The notes under the pieces are model-generated. The model searched no databases and was not told the DNA's origin. It saw nothing but the letters and a program-made list of their open reading frames with translations. Shown here piece after piece: positions 1 through 9,528 of a stretch of 19,956 bases of DNA (its first letter is position 1; every line of letters begins with the position of its first letter). The position numbers and the translations under genes are program-made. Origin of the DNA: Bacteroidales bacterium (GTDB taxonomy: Bacteria > Bacteroidota > Bacteroidia > Bacteroidales > VadinHA17); contig JALOMK010000002.1 in NCBI GenBank assembly GCA_025455505.1, positions 1 through 19,956 of the forward strand, given 5' to 3'.

Positions 1-52
1 TGCGGTCCTGCGGTCCTGCAAGTCATTCTAGTCCTTCAAGTCCTGCAAGTCA
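1..52. repeat. 8/9-base degenerate tandem repeat
   Basis: Six imperfect units lie head to tail: TGCGGTCC twice, then TGCAAGTCA, TTCTAGTCC, TTCAAGTCC and TGCAAGTCA. The array begins at the window edge, so its full length is unknown. There is no open frame of interest here and no spacer-like unique sequence between units, so it is not a CRISPR array. It is the outermost of three stacked arrays of different unit length downstream of the ftsE-like gene. Confidence 0.8.
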
Positions 53-65
53 GGCTGGGTCTCCG

Positions 66-114
66 CTCCGTGCTCCCTGCTCCGTGCTCCGTGCTCCGTG
101 CTCCCTGCTCCCTG
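66..114. repeat. 7-base tandem repeat, unit CTCC(G/C)TG
   Basis: Seven consecutive heptamers follow CTCCSTG, with G or C at position 5 in the order G, C, G, G, G, C, C; a partial CTCCG precedes them at 61-65. Read in the direction of the adjacent minus-strand gene the unit is CA(C/G)GGAG. The final G is shared with the following 8-base array. The regular period with one variable position suggests slippage-driven growth rather than coding sequence. Confidence 0.9.
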
Positions 115-153
115 CCGTTACGCCTCTACGCCTTTACGCCTTTAAGCCTTTAT
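114..153. repeat. 8-base tandem repeat abutting the ftsE stop codon
   Basis: Five octamers run without gaps: GCCGTTAC, GCCTCTAC, GCCTTTAC, GCCTTTAA and GCCTTTAT. In the gene's reading direction they are variants of GTAAAGGC, and the last overlaps the first plus-strand base of the stop codon at 153-155. Nearly every unit carries TAA or TAG, and since eight is not a multiple of three, successive units put stops in different frames. A very similar array sits on the stop codon of the hydrolase gene ending at 13267. Confidence 0.85.
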
Positions 154-866
154 TATTGCAGCAGCTCCATTTCAATTTCATCCTTTACCTCGTATAGTTT
201 TCCATCTTCGCATTTGATAGTGCGGGCAGCAAATTTTTTGAGCATGGTGTAGTTATGGGTGGCCACTATTACAGCTCTTCCTGTCCTGCTGATCTCCATC
301 AGCAGCTTTATTATTCCCTCTGAGGTATCCGGGTCGAGGTTGCCTGTAGGTTCGTCAGCTATTATGATGTCAGGGTCGTTCAGGAGAGCCCTTGCAATAA
401 CAACCCTCTGCTGTTCACCGCCGGAGAGCTGGTGAGGCATCTTGTATCCCTTAAGTGTCAGGCCGACTTTCTCAAGGACCTGTCCGATCCGTGCCTCGAT
501 TTCGGTCCTGTCATTCCAGCCGGTGGCCCGCAGCACGAATTCAAGGTTCTCATTCACTGACCTGTCGATCAGAAGCTGAAAATCCTGGAAAACTATGCCG
601 GTTTTTCTCCTGAGGAATGGAATTTCTTTCTCGCGCAGTTTGGATAGATTATAGCCTGCAACAACAGCGCTGCCCTCTCTCATCGGGATCTGGGCTGTAA
701 GTGTCTTTATAAGACTTGATTTGCCGCTTCCAACCCGGCCTACAAGGTATACAAACTCACCCTTGCTGACTGTGAGGTTGACGTTTGTAAGAACGAGGTG
801 ATCCTGCTGCCAGATATTGCATCCGGTAAGATCTATTATCACGTCAAGGGCCTGGCTGCTGCTCAT
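153..866 (-). CDS. ftsE: FtsE-like cell-division ABC ATPase
   Basis: This is a 237-residue single-domain ABC ATPase with all motifs in order: Walker [10 protein letters not shown] at 43-51, Q-loop VFQDFQ, signature LSGGEQQR, Walker B IIIADEP, D-loop GNLDPD and H-loop VATHN. Length and motif wording match Bacteroidota FtsE, the cytoplasmic ATPase that with the membrane protein FtsX controls septal peptidoglycan hydrolases. No ftsX is visible: downstream are only tandem repeats, and upstream is a divergent gene. From memory, ftsX often lies elsewhere in this phylum. LolD/MacB-type lipoprotein exporters share the fold and are the main alternative, but no permease is adjacent. The start at 866 is the first ATG that leaves a normal short N-terminus before the first strand. 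The promoter is unclear; a weak TTAATTTGC lies at 937-945 on this strand. Confidence 0.85.
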   Translation of the reverse strand: MSSSQALDVIIDLTGCNIWQQDHLVLTNVNLTVSKGEFVYLVGRVGSGKSSLIKTLTAQIPMREGSAVVAGYNLSKLREKEIPFLRRKTGIVFQDFQLLIDRSVNENLEFVLRATGWNDRTEIEARIGQVLEKVGLTLKGYKMPHQLSGGEQQRVVIARALLNDPDIIIADEPTGNLDPDTSEGIIKLLMEISRTGRAVIVATHNYTMLKKFAARTIKCEDGKLYEVKDEIEMELLQ

Positions 867-1147
867 CTGGATCTGCCTGGTTTAATGTGAAGTACTGGTA
901 TTCAGACTCTCGCCGTAGCGGCGCATTCATTCTCACGCAAATTAAACAAAGAATTGATAATTAACATTTGGATGTTAATAAAATCAGTAATAAAGCCCGG
1001 ATGAGGGCGTTTTATAGTTGTAATTTTACGTGTAATTCCGCATCGGGTATATATGTTGTATATGGCTTGTAATTAATGATTTATGGATGTCGTGGCGAGG
1101 TGTCCGTGAAAATATTGCCGACAGGGTGGAGCCGAAAAAAATCAGTT
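867..1147. other. Divergent intergenic region between ftsE and the TPR gene
   Basis: These 281 bases should hold promoters for both flanking genes. I see a perfect 5-bp hairpin, CGCCG-TAG-CGGCG, at 911-923, and a 4-bp stem GCCC-GGATGA-GGGC at 995-1008 followed by GTTTT. The closest match to the Bacteroidota -7 element TAnnTTTGC is TTAATTTGC on the minus strand at 937-945 (one mismatch), with no clear TTTG about 20 bases upstream. No convincing plus-strand promoter is visible. An open frame continues upstream of the chosen TPR start but looks non-coding. Confidence 0.5.
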
Positions 1148-4100
1148 ATGAACAGAAAACGAAAATTCCTGATATTATTGTCAGTCATATTGCTGAACCT
1201 GCAGGTATATCCGCAGCTTCCTTATCTCACAAAGGATATTTCTCCGGAATTCAACAGGGGCCTGGAACTCTACAGGAAGGAGAAATATCCTGCATCCATA
1301 CGGCTTTTTGATTCATATCTGAAAGGCACTGACAGGTCACAACCGCTGCAGCTTGCCCAGGCTGAGTATTACAGTGCCATGGCTTCCCTGAAACTTTTCA
1401 ACGGGGACGGCGAATACAAGATGCTGAAATTTATCGCAAACAATCCTGAAAGCCCTTTTATCAATGAGGCAAGACTGTCTCTTGGCGACTATTTCTACCA
1501 GAACAAGAGTTACAGAAAATCAATAACTTATTATGAATCAGTTAACAGGCAGTATCTCGATGAGGATCAACTGGCTGCTTATTTCTTTAAACTGGGGTAT
1601 TCACATTATATGGCAGGTGAGAAGAGCAGGGCCCTGCTGATGTTCTCAGAAATAAAGGATGTGGATACGGAGTACACCGCGCCCGCAACTTACTATTTTT
1701 CGCATATCGCCTATGAGCAGAAGATGTATGAGACGGCGATGGATGGATTCATGCGCCTCAAGGATGACGAGACCTTCGGAGGCGTAGTTCCTTTTTACAT
1801 AGTACAGATACTCTACATCAGGCAGGATTATGACAAGATACTCGAAATGGCCCCCGGGCTCATTGAATCGGCAGGCAGGGAGAGGGAAACTGAACTGTAC
1901 AGGTTTATAGGCGATGCTCACTACAAGAAAGGCAACTACAGGGAGGCGATCCCCTACCTTGAAAAGTACGCTGCCGGGGCAAAGGCAAGCGGAAGGGAAG
2001 ACAAATATGAGCTGGCATATTGCTATTACAAGACAGGCGATACCGACAAGGCAACAAAGCTTCTCCTGGAGATAGGTGCAAAAAATGACCTCCTCAGCCA
2101 GAATATATGGAACCTTCTTGGCGACTGCTACATTCAGAAAGGCGACAAGAAACGCGCCCAGTTTGCCTTCGGGGAGGCTTCCAAAATGAACTTCGACAGG
2201 AATATAAAGGAAGAATCTCTTTTCAACTTTGCCAAGCTGACTTATGAAACGGGCTATTCGCCCTTCGGTGAAGCGATAGCCGCCTTCGAGGAGTATATTG
2301 AACAGTATCCGGGCTCTGAAAGAGTGCAGGATGCCTACGACTACCTTGTTGCAACATACATGCAGCTCAGGAACTATAAGGCAGCCCTCGCATCACTTGA
2401 TAAGATACAGAAAAAGGACAGCCGCCTTGAGGAGGCCTACCAGAGAGTCGCCTTCTACAGGGGGCTGGAACTCTACAAGAACGTTGAGACAGAGGCCGCA
2501 GTTGACATGTTCGAAAAGTCGCTCCGCTACGGGAAGTATAACCGCGAAATAAGGGCAAGGTCAGTATACTGGAGAGGTGAATCGTACTACAGGCTTGGCA
2601 GACACGAACTTGCCAGGGCCGATTACGAATTGTTCCTGGGCTTGCCCGGAATAGCATCTCTCACCGAATACACCCTTGTGCGATATAACCTTGGCTATAC
2701 ACTCTACAATCAGCAGCAATACCCTGCTGCCCTGAATCATTTCAGGACCTTCGAGGCTTCGGCCGGTAAAAGCGTGCGCCCTGAAGTTCTTGCTGATACG
2801 AAAAACAGGATAGCCGATTGCTATTTTATGTCGACAGACTATAAATCAGCAATCAGCTATTACGATAAGGTAGTTGAGCTCAAGGGGCTCGACTCAGATT
2901 ATGCAACCTACCAGAAAGGTTTTTCCCTGGGTCTTACCGGTAATGAGAAGGGAAAAATTGATGTTATGACTTCACTTACAAGGGATTATCCTTCATCAAC
3001 ATATGTTCCCGACGCAATATATGAAAGGGGTCGGGCCTACGTTACAATAAATGACCTGAAAAGAGGGGAGTCTGATTTCAACGCAATAATATCAGATTAC
3101 CCGAACAGCCAGTATGTTCCAAAGGCTATGCTTCAGCTGGGTCTTCTTTATTTCAATTCGGGCGAAAACGAAAAGGCTCTTGCACAATACAGGAAAGTTA
3201 TTGAGAACTACAAGTCAACTACTGAGGCGCGAAGCGCTCTTACAGGGATGAGGAACACATATGTTGAGATGAATGAGGTCGAAAAGTATTTTGCCTATGT
3301 GAAAACACTCGACGGGTATGGCGATGTTAACATGGCGGAGAAAGACTCACTACTGTTTGCCTCGGGCGAGAGCCTCTATATGAGTGCAAAATACGACAAA
3401 GCTGCAGCTGTTCTTAAGAGCTACAGGGACGAATTCCCTAACGGAAGCTCACGCAGCAATGCAACTTTTTACCTGGCAGAGTGTTACAGGCAGTCAGGCC
3501 AGAAGGACGAGGCGCTCGAACTTTATCTTGAAGTATGTGACATCCCGAATAACCAGTTCATTGACCAGGCTCTTGAAGCAGCTGCCAACATTTATTACGA
3601 TAAGGAGGATTACACAAACTCGCTGCTCTTCTATGAACGACTTGGCAGAGTTGCTGCCGATGAACAGGCTCGCCTGGCTGCAGCAAGGGGAGAACTGAGC
3701 TCGGCATACCAGCTTGGCGACGCAGAAAAGACAATTTCAGCGTCCCGGAAAATAGCCGGTATGAAGAATGTCCCGGAAGAAGTTTCAAGGCTCTCTACCT
3801 TCCTCAGCGCAAAGGCTCATTATTCGCTGAACAATTTCAGCGAGGCACTGCCCGAGTTCCGGAAAGTGGCCCGCGAAGTAACTACAATTGAAGGAGCTGA
3901 ATCAAAATTCAGGGTGGCTGAGCTTCTGAATAGAAACGGACAGGTGGCTGAAGCCGAAAAAGTGATAGCCGAATTCATTGACATGAACACACCGCACCAG
4001 TACTGGATGGCAAGAGTCTTCCTGCTTCTCGCAGACATCAGTATCAAAAAGGGAGACACTCTCCAGGCACGGGCAACGCTTCAGAGCCTTAAGGAATACT

Positions 4101-4180
4101 ACACTGTTGATGACGACGGAATTCTGGATGAAGTAAGGGAGAAACTTTCGATGCTCGACCAGGGTACCGGGCAGCAGTAA
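1148..4180 (+). CDS. Large secreted tetratricopeptide-repeat protein
   Basis: The product is 1010 residues. The start at 1148 gives a clean signal peptide: basic MNRKRK, a hydrophobic stretch LILLSVILLNLQV, then YPQ as a likely cleavage region. An earlier in-frame ATG at 1076 would add 24 residues of unlikely composition and bury the signal. The mature protein is almost wholly helical tandem repeats of TPR type, roughly 34-40 residues each, with typical patterns such as A-x-x-x-Y/F-x-x-V/L followed by YP and S near repeat ends (for example around YPSSTYVPDA and YPNSQYVPKA). This resembles YbgF/BamD-like periplasmic TPRs. No catalytic domain is seen, so a scaffolding or assembly role in the periplasm is inferred. 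The barrel gene follows after 22 bases, suggesting an operon. The specific family is not recognised. Confidence 0.85.
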   Translation: MNRKRKFLILLSVILLNLQVYPQLPYLTKDISPEFNRGLELYRKEKYPASIRLFDSYLKGTDRSQPLQLAQAEYYSAMASLKLFNGDGEYKMLKFIANNPESPFINEARLSLGDYFYQNKSYRKSITYYESVNRQYLDEDQLAAYFFKLGYSHYMAGEKSRALLMFSEIKDVDTEYTAPATYYFSHIAYEQKMYETAMDGFMRLKDDETFGGVVPFYIVQILYIRQDYDKILEMAPGLIESAGRERETELYRFIGDAHYKKGNYREAIPYLEKYAAGAKASGREDKYELAYCYYKTGDTDKATKLLLEIGAKNDLLSQNIWNLLGDCYIQKGDKKRAQFAFGEASKMNFDRNIKEESLFNFAKLTYETGYSPFGEAIAAFEEYIEQYPGSERVQDAYDYLVATYMQLRNYKAALASLDKIQKKDSRLEEAYQRVAFYRGLELYKNVETEAAVDMFEKSLRYGKYNREIRARSVYWRGESYYRLGRHELARADYELFLGLPGIASLTEYTLVRYNLGYTLYNQQQYPAALNHFRTFEASAGKSVRPEVLADTKNRIADCYFMSTDYKSAISYYDKVVELKGLDSDYATYQKGFSLGLTGNEKGKIDVMTSLTRDYPSSTYVPDAIYERGRAYVTINDLKRGESDFNAIISDYPNSQYVPKAMLQLGLLYFNSGENEKALAQYRKVIENYKSTTEARSALTGMRNTYVEMNEVEKYFAYVKTLDGYGDVNMAEKDSLLFASGESLYMSAKYDKAAAVLKSYRDEFPNGSSRSNATFYLAECYRQSGQKDEALELYLEVCDIPNNQFIDQALEAAANIYYDKEDYTNSLLFYERLGRVAADEQARLAAARGELSSAYQLGDAEKTISASRKIAGMKNVPEEVSRLSTFLSAKAHYSLNNFSEALPEFRKVAREVTTIEGAESKFRVAELLNRNGQVAEAEKVIAEFIDMNTPHQYWMARVFLLLADISIKKGDTLQARATLQSLKEYYTVDDDGILDEVREKLSMLDQGTGQQ

Positions 4181-4202
4181 AATATTCATTATCAAAACCG
4201 GA

Positions 4203-5963
4203 ATGAGCGGAACACGAAATACAGAAAAGATGACAGTACGACATATAATAACAGCAGCGGTCTCATTAATTGCAGTGATGCCTCTGTCAGCCCAGGAAAA
4301 AGGACAGGAAGGAGCACTTAACAGGGAGATAACACTCTTCAATCCCTATAAGCCGACTCTTAATTCGGCAAAAAAGAGGAGTTTCCTGCCCGACATGAAA
4401 GACACAGTCAGGATAAAACCTCAGTTCAGCTACGAGGTGTCTAGCGAGCCTTTCCTGCCGGCTTATACCGTGAGTCCGATAAAGGCAGCCTCCCTGCTGC
4501 CGGATCCGCTTCCAAAACTGTATAAAAGCTACGTGAATCTTGGTATGGGAAACTATGCCGCCCCGCTGGCTGAGATCAGCATCTCAAACGAACGCTCAAA
4601 AAAGGGTTCCCTCGGTTTCTACGGCAGGCACTTCTCCTCGAGCAGCAACATCGACCTTGCAAATTCGAAAGAAATTTATGCCGGGATGATGGATAATGAA
4701 GCCTCACTCTCGGGCCGGAAGTTTTTCCGCAGGAGCGTCTTCGAAGGCTCTGCCGATTTTTTGCAGACAGTGAGGCATGCTTACGGATATAATCCTGCTG
4801 CAGCCATTGCTTATGATCCTGGCAAAGAGGATATCAGGATGCGATACAATAACATTGGCGCAAAGGCTGCCTATAGGTCTTCAGCCATCGATTCGCTCGG
4901 CTTTGCCTATGATTTTTCTGCTTATTACAACTATTTCTACCACATTGCAGATATGGCTCAGCATAATTATGGAATTGAAGGAATGATGGCCAAACCCTTC
5001 AAGGGCTTCTATGTGGGATCCTCAATGGACCTCGAATTCTACAAGAATTCAGATTCACTGAGCACTTCAACAGATTTCATCTTCTCCCTCAGCCCCTTTA
5101 TAAGGAAAAGCACTCCAATATGGAATTTCAAATTAGGACTCCAGGCGTTAATTGACAGGAGATCTTCCTTTCACCTCTATCCTGACGTGAACTTCGGATT
5201 CAGCATTGTTCCGTCATACGCGTCATTCTATGCTTCAATGACAGGTAAGCTTGAAAGGAATGAACCCCTGAAGATAATCAGGGAGAATCCTTTCCTGGCA
5301 AGCAGCCAGTACCCCCAGCTGATGGCAGACGGGATCCTTTTTACATTGCCTGATACAGACCATGAGCTTGTACTGACAGCAGGAATTAAGGGGAATACCG
5401 GGCTCGAAGGCAGGTACCTTGCTTCGGTTTCATATTCAATGATCTCGGAAATGCTTTTCTATACAAACCTGTACAATACCGATCCTCTGAAGCCCGCGAT
5501 GGGGAATTATTTTTCAGTTGATGCTGCAGACGTTGACCTTCTAAATATTCATGGAGAGATGAGCGGCAGGTTCAGCGACAAGCTTACATATGCCTGGAAT
5601 GCGAACTACTATAACTACTCTGCTTCCGGAGTTATCGCTTCGTACAAACCTGACTGGGATGCCCGCTTTGAACTTCGCTATGACCTCAGGAGCAAGATAA
5701 TTGCAGGAGCCGCACTCACTGCAACCGGCAGCCGAACAGCGATGATTAATGCTGATTATGCAAGCAGCCTGGCAGGTTATCCGGAGTCGACATTTGAACT
5801 TCCTGCCCACTTCAATCTAAACCTTTCTGCAGAATACAGGTATTCGAAAATACTGTCGTTCTGGACCAGGCTTAACAATATAGCGCTGAAGGGTTACGAG
5901 GAATGGGCTTTCTACCCTACACACAGGTTCCAGTTCATGCTCGGACTCACTTACAGCCTTTGA
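4203..5963 (+). CDS. Outer-membrane beta-barrel protein, TPR partner
   Basis: The protein is 586 residues from the first ATG. A second in-frame ATG at 4230, preceded by A-rich sequence, gives a more typical signal peptide (MTVRHIITAAVSLIAVMPLS, then AQ) and may be the true start. After a proline-rich, periplasm-like stretch (about residues 40-105) the sequence becomes alternating polar and hydrophobic strands rich in Y, F, S and N, with repeated turns, ending in FQFMLGLTYSL. This is the look of a Bacteroidota outer-membrane barrel of porin or TonB-receptor-like type. No plug domain or TonB box is evident, so it is probably not a full TonB-dependent transporter. The close spacing behind the TPR gene suggests they act together at the outer membrane. 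Substrate and function are unknown. Confidence 0.75.
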   Translation: MSGTRNTEKMTVRHIITAAVSLIAVMPLSAQEKGQEGALNREITLFNPYKPTLNSAKKRSFLPDMKDTVRIKPQFSYEVSSEPFLPAYTVSPIKAASLLPDPLPKLYKSYVNLGMGNYAAPLAEISISNERSKKGSLGFYGRHFSSSSNIDLANSKEIYAGMMDNEASLSGRKFFRRSVFEGSADFLQTVRHAYGYNPAAAIAYDPGKEDIRMRYNNIGAKAAYRSSAIDSLGFAYDFSAYYNYFYHIADMAQHNYGIEGMMAKPFKGFYVGSSMDLEFYKNSDSLSTSTDFIFSLSPFIRKSTPIWNFKLGLQALIDRRSSFHLYPDVNFGFSIVPSYASFYASMTGKLERNEPLKIIRENPFLASSQYPQLMADGILFTLPDTDHELVLTAGIKGNTGLEGRYLASVSYSMISEMLFYTNLYNTDPLKPAMGNYFSVDAADVDLLNIHGEMSGRFSDKLTYAWNANYYNYSASGVIASYKPDWDARFELRYDLRSKIIAGAALTATGSRTAMINADYASSLAGYPESTFELPAHFNLNLSAEYRYSKILSFWTRLNNIALKGYEEWAFYPTHRFQFMLGLTYSL

Positions 5964-6051
5964 TTCTCCCGCTCCCGGGAACTGTTGATTTCTTGGTTGA
6001 AAATGTGCATTATTTATGCCCTTCCGGGCGTGAAAAACCGCGCAAAATTAC

Positions 6052-6060
6052 TATATTTGC
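6052..6060 (+). promoter_or_regulatory. Bacteroidota -7 element upstream of gyrB
   Basis: TATATTTGC matches the TAnnTTTGC consensus of the Bacteroidota primary sigma factor exactly. No TTTG stands about 20 bases upstream; that space contains a small hairpin (GCCC-TTCC-GGGC, 6018-6029) instead, so the -33 element is weak or absent. Transcription from here would give a leader of about 100 bases before gyrB. Confidence 0.6.
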
Positions 6061-6109
6061 GCTGTGTTATAAAATCCAATGAATCAATAATTTGGAATAT
6101 GAATTCACA

Positions 6110-6130
6110 GGCCGGTTCAAGAGACTGGCC
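6110..6130 (+). promoter_or_regulatory. Stem-loop in the gyrB leader
   Basis: GGCCGGT (6110-6116) pairs with ACTGGCC (6124-6130) across a 7-base loop TCAAGAG, with one G-U pair in an otherwise complete 7-bp stem. It lies between the predicted -7 element and the start codon, about 40 bases before the ATG, and has no following T-run. It could be a leader RNA structure or a binding site. The function is inferred from position only. Confidence 0.45.
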
Positions 6131-6150
6131 CTTATATGTTTAATTGATAA

Positions 6151-8139
<1,989 letters not shown>

Positions 8140-8150
8140 CTGATTCCCTG

Positions 8151-9515
8151 GTGTACAGAATACTTTTTTTTACTTTAATTGCTGCCTTTGCTGCAGAATC
8201 CGGGGGGCAGGATCCTGAAAAAGTGCTCAGGAGTATTTTTGAAAATGCCCTGACAGATACCAGTGCATACAGCCACCTTAGATACCTGTGCAAAGAGACA
8301 AAGGGAAGGATACCAGGGTCAGAACAGGCAGAAAAAGCAGTGATGTATACGTTTAAGGCCCTTGTCAGTGCGGGAGCAGATAATGTTCAGCTTCAGAGAG
8401 TGCCTGTGCCTTCATGGAAACGTGGAAGGGAGTTCTGTGAAATAAATTCAGGCAATTCAGGTCGGGAACGGCTTAACATTTCGGCGCTTGGCCTTTCTGA
8501 AGGAACGCCTGAAAATGGTATCAGGGCCGAAGTGATAGAAGTAAAATCAATAGAACAGCTCAGATCACTCGGTGAAAATGCAGTCAGGGGCAAAATCGTC
8601 TTCTTCAGCAGGCCTGTAGATAATACATTGATAAATACATTTTCAGGTTACGGAGGAGCAGTTGACCAGAGAATTTCTGGACCATCGGAGGCTTCCAGGC
8701 TTGGTGCAGCAGCTGCTGTTGTCCGCTCAGCAACACAGTTCAACCACGATTTTCCTCATACAGGTGTTACAAGATTCGGTGAAGGTGTTAAAAAAATACC
8801 TGCCGTTGCTGTATCTCCGCTTGGTGCCGAACTTCTGAGCAGGCGCATAAGAGAAAATATAAATGTAGAAATGACACTTATATCAACCTGCAGTAACCTT
8901 CCTGATGCTTTCTCTTACAATGTTGTCGCTGAGCTCAGGGGATATGAAAAAGCCGGAGAGATAATCACTGTGGGAGCTCATCTTGACTCCTGGGACATAA
9001 CTGAAGGGGCCCATGATGATGCAGGCGGATGTGTACAGGCAATAGAGACAATCCGGCTTTTCAAAACATTGGGGATAAGGCCCAGAAGAACTGTCAGGGT
9101 TGTGATGTTCATGAATGAGGAGATATCCGGCACCGGCGGAAGAGTATATGCAGATCAGGCTGCCCTGAAGGGGGAGCTGCACTATGCGGCTCTTGAGTCG
9201 GACAGAGGGGTAATGAGTCCCCGCGGCTTTGGATTCGATGCCGAAGGTGAACGGCTGAAGAACCTGCAGTCGCTGTCAAAATGGTTTGAGCCCTACAATA
9301 TCAGGGATTTTGAGAGAGGTGGCGGAGGATCGGATATCGCACCCCTCAAAGCCCTTGGAGCATTGCAGATCGGCTATATGCCTGATGTGCAGAGGTACTT
9401 TGAATATCATCATTCATCCAACGATACATTCGAAAAGGTTAACCCCCGTGAACTGCAGATGGGCAGCGCTGCAATAGCTTCGCTTATTTACCTTATCGAC
9501 ATCTTCGGTTTCTGA
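8151..9515 (+). CDS. Secreted M28 family zinc metallopeptidase
   Basis: The 454-residue product starts with GTG; no ATG is usable upstream because ATGTCTAAC runs directly into TGA. The N-terminus (MYRILFFTLIAAFAAESGGQ) is a probable signal peptide, so export is expected. A PA-like segment (about 140-235) precedes the catalytic domain. Co-catalytic zinc residues of M28 are all present: H277 in GAHLDSWD, D289 in HDDAGG, the E323-E324 pair, D351 in LESDRG, and H420/H421 in EYHHSSNDT. The wording is close to the carboxypeptidase Q (PGCP) branch, which removes residues from short peptides, so a role in peptide scavenging or turnover is inferred. The gene sits 11 bases after gyrB and is likely co-transcribed, although the functions look unrelated. 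Confidence 0.9.
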   Translation: MYRILFFTLIAAFAAESGGQDPEKVLRSIFENALTDTSAYSHLRYLCKETKGRIPGSEQAEKAVMYTFKALVSAGADNVQLQRVPVPSWKRGREFCEINSGNSGRERLNISALGLSEGTPENGIRAEVIEVKSIEQLRSLGENAVRGKIVFFSRPVDNTLINTFSGYGGAVDQRISGPSEASRLGAAAAVVRSATQFNHDFPHTGVTRFGEGVKKIPAVAVSPLGAELLSRRIRENINVEMTLISTCSNLPDAFSYNVVAELRGYEKAGEIITVGAHLDSWDITEGAHDDAGGCVQAIETIRLFKTLGIRPRRTVRVVMFMNEEISGTGGRVYADQAALKGELHYAALESDRGVMSPRGFGFDAEGERLKNLQSLSKWFEPYNIRDFERGGGGSDIAPLKALGALQIGYMPDVQRYFEYHHSSNDTFEKVNPRELQMGSAAIASLIYLIDIFGF

Positions 9516-9528
9516 AAGTATAATACTT
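9516..9528. other. 13-base palindrome spanning two convergent stop codons
   Basis: AAGTAT-A-ATACTT is perfectly symmetric and lies between the TGA of the M28 gene (9513-9515) and the TAA of the minus-strand DUF362 gene (9527-9529). Only 11 bases separate the two genes and no conventional terminator with a T-run is visible. It may contribute weakly to bidirectional termination, but it is A/T-rich and short. Confidence 0.4.

Noticed and set aside
1..153. CRISPR array
   Set aside because: Units are 7-9 bases, contiguous and variable, with no 20-40 base repeats or unique spacers and no cas genes nearby.
70..252. Small plus-strand protein gene
   Set aside because: The frame is created by the tandem repeats and then runs antisense into the ftsE coding region; its composition (repeated L, P, S) is an artefact of the repeat.
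937..945. Confident ftsE promoter
   Set aside because: TTAATTTGC is one mismatch from the -7 consensus but has no -33 partner, so it is mentioned only within the intergenic entry.
995..1013. Intrinsic terminator upstream of the TPR gene
   Set aside because: The stem is only four base pairs and no transcript should end in this divergent region.
1076..1147. Longer N-terminus for the TPR protein
   Set aside because: The extra 24 residues precede a complete signal peptide and have no export or domain character, so the ATG at 1148 fits better.
3902..4342. Minus-strand 146-residue open frame
   Set aside because: It lies across the TPR and barrel genes in antisense, with no domain or signal features; a shadow of the real genes.
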